DNA of 64,000 bases from assembly GCA_007922305.1 (NCBI GenBank), contig ML677351.1, positions 13,992,749 to 14,056,748 of the forward strand. Reading direction: 5' to 3'. The notes under the pieces are model-generated. The model was not told the DNA's origin and did no database searches. It saw nothing but the letters and a program-made list of their open reading frames with translations. The DNA is from Dermatemys mawii (Eukaryota > Chordata > Testudines > Dermatemydidae). Each line of letters begins with the position of its first letter. Within the stretch, counting starts at the first letter, position 1. The position numbers and the translations under genes were made by a program. This document shows positions 56,198-64,000 of this stretch, piece after piece.

Positions 56198-56411
56198 TCC
56201 TACACCAGGCCTGCACAACATGCGTCCCGGGGGCCACATGCAGCCCGCACGGGCTCACTGTGCGGCCCGCGGGGGGCGAGAAGGGGTGGGGCAAGCCAAG
56301 CGGTGGGGCGGGGGGAAGTAGATGGGGGCGGGGCTTTTTGGCCAGCAGCTGGGGTTTTTTGCAATAGTATGGCCCTCGCTGCTTTCCAAGTTGTGCAGGC
56401 CTGTCCTACAC
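56198..56411 (+). mobile_element. GC-rich hAT MITE, family B copy 2, perfect TSD
   Basis: The element at 56206-56403 (198 bp) is flanked by identical TCCTACAC at 56198-56205 and 56404-56411. The ends CAGGCCTGCACAACATGCGT and, inverted, CAGGCCTGCACAACTTGG match copy 1 at 13356-13545. The difference in length comes mainly from short indels in the G-rich interior. Confidence 0.95.
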
Positions 56412-57680
56412 AAAGTTAGGCACAATGCATATAAATGCCAGACTTGGGAACTATGACCCAGAGCCTTTAAAGGCATTTAGGCACCAATTCCTTGGGAATC
56501 CCTACACTACATTGAGGATCTGGGCCTCTCTGGCAAGACTCCAGAGTTCTGCCCCATGCCCCTAATGCCTTGCTGCTTGTAAGCCTGAGAGAAGGGTTCT
56601 GTCCTGTGAACACCAGAGCAGAGAGTGCCTCTCCTGGGAGTATTAGCAGCTGCAGCTCTTTAAGTGTATCAGAGCAATGTTCTCTCCTGAACACCTTGCA
56701 AAGTACAATCTCTAACTCTTTTCTCCTTACAAGGGCCACAGGAGTAAGGCTCCAATTTGTATCTTGTAAAGTCCACAGTATACTTACCTAGATTTGTCAT
56801 TATGCAATGACACCAACCACTAACACAGCAAAGGCTTCTTCAGCTATGCGCTTAGCACAACACACTGTGCACGCTCAGTATGACTTTCGAGAGACCAAAA
56901 TATGGTCAAACCAAAACCAACTTTCCTGGGGCAAGCCAAGGCATTTCTTCTTGGTGAGTACCTATTTCCCTGCCAAGTTTCAATTTTCTTTTCTCAGCTG
57001 CTTTTAGACAAGGCTGTTAAAAGAGTTGCAAGAATTTCGTTGCTGAAGGTGGAAGTATTTATACCACTCTCCTCATTCTGAAGAGTGGCTGAACCACATT
57101 TCCTCAAACTTTCCAGAGAAATTCACATTCCAACAGAGACCAACCCTGGGAAATTACAGTCTGAAAAATGGAAGTTTCAGAAAGTTCTGAGCAACTGAAA
57201 ATAGGGCGGGAGGCTAGAATGAAAACTACTACACAACCTTAACATTACAGTTGTCATTGCTGCTCCCAGTAGAATACATAAAAACACACATAGTTTCATT
57301 ATTTTGTTGGTCCTCTTGCTATGTCCTATTCACTTTTAAATGACTGCAGTCGTGGAGAATTCACTATTTCACTGGAAAAGCTCTTAAAGTCCTCACAAGT
57401 AGAGTGTTTTCCTCCCAATATTCTCACCCACCTTCACTCACTTCCATCATATTTCTTCAAGTTCTACTGCATTCCTCACCCCTATCCCTTCTGTGTGTCA
57501 CCCACACTTCTGTAGCATGGCTCTCTTTCCCCTCTAGGGAATGGCAGGCATTTAAGAGTCTGCTGGGTCTTTCAGTTCAGAAAGTGGAAGCTCATGATTT
57601 TAATACATCCAGGGGTCACCAGTTAGATCCCTGTTGTCGACAACCCACCCGCCCACAGGCACTGCATTACATCAGTGTTT
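56412..57680. other. No gene seen
   Basis: Unique-looking sequence between two DNA elements. No supported exon. Confidence 0.45.
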
Positions 57681-57882
57681 AGAATCAGAGGGGTAGCCGT
57701 GTTTGTCACTTCTGCAATTCCAGACTAAGAGTCCTGTGGCACCTTAAAGACTAACTAAAGTATTAGAGCATAAGCTTTCGTGGGCTAATACCCACTTCGT
57801 GGGATGCATCCGACTAAGTGGGTATTAGCCCACGAAAGCTTATGCTCTAAAACTTTAGTTAGTCTTTAAGGTGCCACAGGAA
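57681..57882. mobile_element. Fold-back element with 27-bp internal inversion
   Basis: The left arm starts AGAATCAGAGGGGTAGCCGTG. It contains GAGTCCTGTGGCACC and AAGCTTTCGTGGGC; the right arm repeats these inverted and stops early at CCACAGG. In the left arm the segment after GCCGTG is in the opposite orientation to that expected from the intact terminus at 7685-7749. The arms meet near GGGATGCATCC (57801-57811). Confidence 0.85.
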
Positions 57883-58919
57883 TCAGTGCTCACGCTCTTC
57901 AGATACTGTAGTTCACATGCCACCCACTTTGTCATCACTTGGCCATGCTGTAGCCCCAGACCAGGAAAAGCTTTTAAGTCTGTACTTGACTGGTGGGGAA
58001 AATGTTTTCTTAAAGGTGGGGGGAGAGGGGTCGCCAGGGAGGATGCTAAACTTTATGCACAGTCTTCAGTTATTTAATCTGCAGAGAGAGAGAAATCATG
58101 CCAGACCCATTAGCCGTAGTTGTTCTTCGCTCAGTTCCTTCCACTTTATCAATGGCTATTTGGCACCCACCACTGAAGCCAGTATGTGCGGTGCTGTGTC
58201 ATCCCAGAGACAGACTCATCTTCCCCGCAGTAATATAATCCTCTACATACTGATCCATAGTCCATAATCTGCTAAGGGGATTGGGGGATAGGGGGAGGTG
58301 TTGCCAACATATCAGATTGCGAGTTTGCTGTCCACTCCACATAGCTGGAAAGCAATAATGCTGAATGAGAGCTATCGCTCTCCCATTGAAGATCTGTTTC
58401 AGATTACTTCCTCCCATCCCACACACCCCCCTAATGGAATAGCTTGCATTTGTGTAGGTTATTCCTGCCCCTATTGTAACCCTTGTAGATCTGGATAAAA
58501 ATGAAACATTTTCGCTGAATATCTGAAAGCAAAACTCACTGACAATGCAATTCTATTGCACTGTGTAACAAGGGATACAAAATTTGACCAGATAAATACT
58601 AGAAAATATTCACTAATGATAACACTGCAAAAGACCAGAGGCAGATGTAGTAGACATCACCTAACAGCTCTTTTCTAGCTCTACTTAGGATTCTGCACAA
58701 TACATGCTCATATAAAGAAAAATGCAGACTATTGTAGGGAGCTATGGACATGTCTGTGGACGGGATGAGGGGAGAGGATGTTCCTGCTGATCACAGGATG
58801 AGCGAAGAAATAACATAGACCTTCCCTGAACCTTGGTATAGTGACATGACAGAGCCACCCCCTAGCAGAAGAGACTAATTCAAGTGTATTGACCAAACTA
58901 GCACACTCCAAGTTGCTGT
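57883..58919. other. No gene seen
   Basis: Unique-looking sequence. Nothing recognisable. Confidence 0.4.
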
Positions 58920-59450
58920 CACATATGATTAAAGCTGGTTAAATCTTTCACTGAAGATAAGTTATCCGACAAACGATCTCTTTTACTGTTCCTGGATTAC
59001 CCATGGGCAGGTTGTATTTTATAAATGCGATGGCTGTTCACAATGGGTTGACAAAGTTTGTGTGGACAAATTTGAGCATATTAGCGATTATTCGTGAACT
59101 GCTCACTGAGATTATTTTATTCCTTATTTATTCATTGTTCACACTAAGCAATGGCTCATTTAAGTCACATGGGAGAATATCTGTTCCCTGATTGGATGCC
59201 TTATGTTTTATAAAAGAGAAGGAATCTCCTTTTCTGGTCGTCAGTTATCTGTGATCATATGTAACTGTGATGAATCTACTGTGCAGCTAGGAAAAAGAGC
59301 TCCTCAAAATGGCCATGAAGGCACTGCCAGTGTGAATACTCTCATGCCTGTTTATTCATGTTGGTATGCATGGCTGCTCCTGTTCTGTGAGCAGCTCGGG
59401 GAGGCAAAGCCAGCTCATCTGCATGTGTGTGGATAAAACAGATCCCAATC
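58920..59450. promoter_or_regulatory. Candidate conserved non-coding block (weak)
   Basis: Repeat-poor, AT-rich sequence with GATTAAAGCTGG, AAGTTATCCGACAAACGATC and GATTATTCGTGAACTGC, the texture of vertebrate non-coding conserved DNA. It is equally possible that it is an unrecognised repeat. Confidence 0.2.
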
Positions 59451-59557
59451 ACCAGTGAAGTCCATTGACAGGCATTAGTCACAAGAACACTCAGAACGAC
59501 TTTGTTCTATTTGCCCAGCTCAGATAAGGATGGGCACCATCCTGTTTTCAACCAGGT

Positions 59558-60100
59558 TTGTCTCTGGCCCTCCAGGATGTGCTGTTATCTCATTCCATAT
59601 TTATTAACCTCAACTTGCTGACATCAGGAGTAGTGAACTGGAGAAAACAGAGGTTCCAGAAAACTGTGCAAAAGCATACATCACCTGAAGCTTTTCCCTC
59701 GTGCTCACTCCCGCGCCTCTCGGCCAGGCATGGCAGCCTGAAGGCTAAGTACAAAACCAATAGTAAACACAGGGAGGGCAGCGTGCCACGCCGGACATCA
59801 TCGCTGGAGTCCAATAAAATGTCAGGCATTTTGGTGGGGAGCAGAGTCTGCCAGTCTCCCAGCAGATTGTGGAGCCAGCTACCATGCCCCCTAAAAAACA
59901 AACCTTGGGGGCAGGAGGTGGGAAGAGGGAGGAAGGAAAGAGAACCCTGGAGCTCCCGACTGCCATACCAAGAGAGTCCACCTGAGTCCGCATGGCTTTT
60001 CAAAGGCTGCTTTCCAAAGTCAAGAGGAGATGACGATCCAGAGGCTCCCACCCCTGCAAAAAGATGGAAGGGAGTCGGGGGGAGGAGAGGGTTGAACTAG
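59558..60100 (+). other. Orphan open stretch, open on both strands
   Basis: The plus strand is open for 180 codons from an ATG at 59558. The minus strand is open for 153 codons (60051-59590) over nearly the same interval. The plus reading is rich in Ser, Arg, Lys and Pro, with no domain that I recognise. The minus reading has a hydrophobic segment GTLPSLCLLLVLYLAF that could pass for a membrane helix. The interval carries several CpGs (59700-59805), unlike its neighbours. No splice sites, promoter or homology supports either strand as a gene. The most likely explanation is a chance open region with slightly raised GC. Confidence 0.2.
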
Positions 60101-60890
60101 GAAAAAAGTCCATCAAATATATAACAAATACAGCTCCTATTGAGGGCAACAGCAGCAGAAAAAAAGTATTCCTTCAGATAAAGATAGTCCCTTCGCTTGC
60201 ACACACCACAATCTCAGCCATGAATCTTACCTTTGGGGAATCTTTTATTGCTGCTGCTCAAGGAGTGACTCAATATTTGTGATAGAGCGGGTGTGTCTCT
60301 CATGGGACACAGATGTGCGCTGGTTTTCCACTGTGAGACAGACAGAGGAAGCCTACAGATAACGACACACACAGGGGATGGCAGGGCCAGGGAAACAGCC
60401 CGTTAGCACCAGAATAGAACTGATCTCACACGTCTGCTGCTGTAGCTGCGAGAGGCACAGGGATCCATTCACAAGCAAAGACACAAACATGTGTCAGTCT
60501 GTCGCTGTGTTCCAGTGACAGACACTCCCCAACAGGAACAGGCCACTTAAGTCAGAAATAGGAACCCTTGCACAAATCTGATAGGAGCCCTTGGAGGCTG
60601 CTGCATTGTTATGGGCAGATGAGAACCTCTCTCTCTGGGACATGCTGCCACTGATACAGAATGAAAAACATCATGCAAATTACAACCTGTTTCTGCAAGA
60701 AGTAATAGTATTTCCTTTGTACTGCTAGTGATGGGTTCAGTCACAGAGACCCACTTGGGACTGTCACCCGAAGTGCTGAGATTACCTCTAAGCCCGTATT
60801 CTCTGGCAGTTTGGGCCTTCAGAATGCTGCCTAGTTGACCCAGACACGCTAATCTGCTGCAATATAGACCCAGGGTCTGACCCACATGCC
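60101..60890. other. No gene seen
   Basis: Unique-looking sequence with no supported feature. Confidence 0.4.
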
Positions 60891-60893
60891 CAA

Positions 60894-61913
60894 AGCTGCA
60901 GACTTAACCAAAACGGCTTAGCAAGTGATCCTGTCTCTAGCACCTAGACACCCAGTTCCCAATGGGATCCAAACCCCAGATGGACCCATTTTACTCTGTC
61001 TAAAGCATATACAGGGTAAACTCATAAATTGTCTGCCCTCTATAACACTGATAGAGAGAGATGCACAGCAGTTTGCTCCCCCAGGTATTAATACCTACTC
61101 TGGGTTAATTAATAAGCAAAAGTGATTTTATTGAATATAAAAAGTAAGATTTAAGTGGTTCCAAGTAATAACAAACAGAACAAAGTAAGTTACCAAGCAA
61201 AATAAAAGAAAACACTCAAGTCTAAGCCTAATACTGGACTCCTTCCTAGTCTGGGCCCAATCCTTTTCAGACCAACATAGTGGTGTATGGCCCGGGTCCA
61301 GCAATCACTTATACCCCCATCATTACAGATCTTTGTTCCAGTTTCTTTCAGACATCTCTTTGTGGTGGAGAGGCCATCTCCTGAGCCAGCTGAAGACAAA
61401 ATGGAGGAGTTTCCAGAGCCTTTTATATTCTCTCTCTTGTGGGTGGAAACCCCTTTGTTCTTTTGTGCAAAGTCACAGCAATAAGATGGAGTTTGTAGCT
61501 GCCTGGGCAAGTCACATGTCCATGAATGATTCCACTTTTTGCAGGCTGATGCCATTGTTTACATGTTAGTTTGAATGTTCCCAGGAAAGCTCAGATGTGG
61601 ATTGGTGTCTCTGGAAAGTTCATTGTCAATTATGTGGTTTTTAATTGGGCACTTACTGAGAATAATCTTTTCTCAAGAAGCTGACCACTGAGGCTACTTA
61701 GAATCTAAACACTGAGATACAATTACATAATCAATATTCATAACTTTAAATAAAAAATGATACACACATACAGACAGCATAATTATAACCAGCAAATTAC
61801 AACCTCTCTATAGACACCTTACATAACCTCCTTTGTACACGATTTGGTGCAACTATAGGACCTTGTTTGCAACAATGATCTATTCGGTCACAGTTCACAT
61901 CAATAACGTCACA
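60894..61913 (-). mobile_element. Probable antisense LTR-retroelement repeat
   Basis: Read in reverse it begins TGTGACGTTATTGATGTG (plus-strand end at 61913) and passes through an AT-rich region with polyadenylation-like AATAAA near 61130. The style and order of words match an LTR that I associate with turtles. The other boundary is placed approximately and no target duplication was confirmed. Confidence 0.5.
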
Positions 61914-61965
61914 CTACTGTTACTGAAAAGGCAGATTTACTAGACATATGAAATTAAATTAAAGA

Positions 61966-62165
61966 TCCATTGCCCTCGTATGGTACCTTCCATCTGAGGT
62001 TCTCAGAGCGCTTGACAAATGTTAACAAATTAAGCCTCACAACCCCACTGCAAGGTAAATAAGTATTATCACCATTTTATAAACAGAGAAACTGAGGCAG
62101 AGTAAAAGTAAGTTATTTGCTCAAGATCACACATTCACTATCATGAACCTCTGCATTTCCTGGTT
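61966..62165 (+). repeat. MIR-type SINE
   Basis: GAGGTTCTCAGAGCGCTTGAC, ATTAAGCCTCACAACCCC, TATTATCACCATTTTATAAAC, and AGAAACTGAGGCAGAG, then CTCAAGATCACAC, follow the canonical MIR order through core and 3' region. Confidence 0.8.
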
Positions 62166-64000
62166 CTGGCCCGAACTGAGGCAGAAGTGCTGACATGCCA
62201 TCCAGCGTTTGCTCTCATGATACTTCCAGGACAGCCAAAAGCAGGCAACACAGGGAACTCTCTCAAGGAGCTTATTTGTAAATGTGGGAGTTCTGATGAA
62301 GGGATTGAACCAAAACAACTGAACATTGAGGCTTGTGCCAGCACTAATTCCAGGCCAGAAATATTCACCTCTGGTGGACACTGTGGCATGGGCAAGAAAA
62401 ACCTCCGTCAGAAGGAGAGAGCTAGACACTGTACTGATTCTGGTGAGGAATAAGACCCTCTCTAAGGAGGCAGAGTTCCACATAATGTAGCTCCTCTCTC
62501 TTCCCTCCCTCTATCTGATTATAAAGCATGGAGGGGGGTGAGAGAGGGGAGGAATGATCAGAAAGCAAGCAAAAAGACATAGGAAGAAGCCAGCAGCAAG
62601 GGAAAGGCCACCGCCCAGTCCAAGCTGCTGGATGTCACTCCGGAGTCTCTCTCCAACTACTTCAGCTTGTCTCTGCGTGTATGCACATTCCATTTAAGAT
62701 ACATCAGTGACTTCATGATCGTGATTTACATTCCTCTAGTCTCTTTTGTTTGGAAGGATCATAAAGCACTTCACAGACTTTATGTAACAGTCACTTCAAC
62801 TGCTGCTCAAATGTAGCCACCTCTGGGGAGAAAAGGGGCAGCTATTTACCAGTGCAGAGCATCACTGAGAGCAACTACTTCAGACAGGAAGCAAAGAGCA
62901 CTGCAGCCAGTTGACAGGAGCATTGAGGGAGACAGAATGTCCTGTGATGGAAGTGGGGGATGATGCTTGGATTAACAGTTACTCTTAAGAGAAGTGGCAT
63001 AGGAATTTTAAAGATCACAGGATAGTCAGAATCTCGTGTGAAATCCTGGGCTCTCTGATGTCAATGGCAAAACTCTCACTGTCCTTAATGAGACCTGGAT
63101 TTCACACCAGGCTTCACTCCTCATGCATAATACGATCTCTCCTAGAACAGTGCCCCTCTCACGTCATCCTGGTATGTTTGTTCTGTACGGATTCAGAGGA
63201 GTCAGTTTAGCCTGGTTTATCCTTAAGAAGCTGTGTCTTGATGGTGTCTGAACAGCAGCCATGTTAATGTGATCAGTCACCCAGAAACCCACAGACACAC
63301 CAAATGGATCCTTCCATTTCACTTTGAGACAAGGACCTACTAGGTGCTGTATCTCTCTGCACTTAGCCTTAGCCTGGAAGCCAAGGTTGTGATAAGACAG
63401 GGAAGGTCGTTAGAGGAAAGTTTAGATCTCCCCAAGGACCTTTAAACCTCAATCTCCTCCAGGATTGGTGGAGTGGTGAGGGAAGAGTTTTTTCCCCCTA
63501 GCCCATCATACTGAAAACAGTGTGAATGACTGCCCTTGTTTTCTAAGGGGTCTCAAAAATCTGCTTTCAAAGCAAGGATAAGACTAAAGAGTAAACCAGT
63601 ATGACGATCCAACACGTATTTAGGAATTTAAATACATCTACTCCACTGCTCTTGAGAAGGTTTCAAGGAACTCTGCTCTAAGAGCTCTACGTGTTTGTCT
63701 CTGTGTTACTGAGACCAGTCCTGAAAACATGGCCAAAGGCCATTCAATTCCATCCAGTTCGACTCGTTTATCTTTGCAGCCTTAGAACAGGTTAACGTGC
63801 TATAGCTGTCACTCATCTTGCTCCTCCGTCATCTGTGTTAGCCCCCTCTCCACCCTACACAGGACAGCTGGCTTTGTTCTGACTCACTGGAAGCAAATCA
63901 TAGGATCCTGAGGTGATTTCAGAGAGCTTTTCAGTAGGGGAGAGAAGGATGCATCAGTTCTTCATGACCATGACCACACTTAATTTATGCCCAGAGCTCT
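62166..64000. other. No gene seen
   Basis: Unique-looking sequence to the window end. Short open frames at 62127-62483 on both strands have no recognisable content. Confidence 0.45.

Noticed and set aside
1..64000. A new multi-gene defence or metabolic system
   Set aside because: There are no clustered intact genes. Coding potential is limited to one short exon and dead transposon fragments, so no system can be supported.

Overview
This window looks like non-mammalian amniote nuclear DNA, most likely turtle. It carries CR1 LINE 3' ends, many short hAT-type DNA elements with 8-bp target duplications, a Penelope-like GIY-YIG relic, a DIRS-like tyrosine-recombinase relic, solo LTRs and MIR-like SINEs, and no L1 or Alu. 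The turtle assignment rests on my familiarity with these repeat families and was not tested by a database search. A crocodilian would be the main alternative.

Genes. I can support only one protein-coding signal. It is a putative signal-peptide first exon on the minus strand (15965-16010), inside a strong CpG island (about 15480-16490). It ends at a consensus splice donor, so the rest of the gene should lie to the left, possibly beyond position 1. On that reading, 1-15964 is first intron and 16100-64000 is upstream flank or intergenic DNA. No tRNA, rRNA, CRISPR or prokaryotic-type gene was seen. Nearly every other open frame is chance or transposon-derived.

Layout. 1-5600: hAT-type MITEs, a LINE tail nested in a hAT-like element (3214-3801), and a CR1 piece split by a 403-bp hAT MITE (4792-5194). 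5600-9600: fold-back repeats, a 400-base assembly gap (7217-7616), and a Penelope-like relic split by a second copy of the 400-bp MITE. 12394-13545: GC-rich hAT elements. 15480-16730: CpG island, first exon and CA-rich minisatellite. 16949-20000: more hAT elements and an old LINE reverse-transcriptase relic. 23500-24300: unique sequence, possibly regulatory. 25447-26826: solo LTR carrying 62-bp tandem repeats. 28660-30480: LTR-like repeats. 31530-33700: SINE, third copy of the 400-bp MITE, and a broken hAT transposase gene containing inverted duplications. 34619-35299: solo LTR. 35920-36310: AT-rich unique block with POU/homeodomain-like words. 37488-43680: minisatellite and SINEs. 45656-46747: second copy of the long solo LTR, opposite orientation. 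48701-49387: element with terminal inverted repeats and repeated TATAGCG words. 50925-52340: antisense CR1 carrying two MITE insertions. 54040-56190: DIRS-like relic hit by CR1. 56206-57882: MITE and fold-back element with a 27-bp internal inversion. 60894-62165: antisense LTR-like repeat and SINE.

The main story is a layered record of transposon insertions whose relative ages can be read from nesting. I found no evidence of a new functional multi-gene system.
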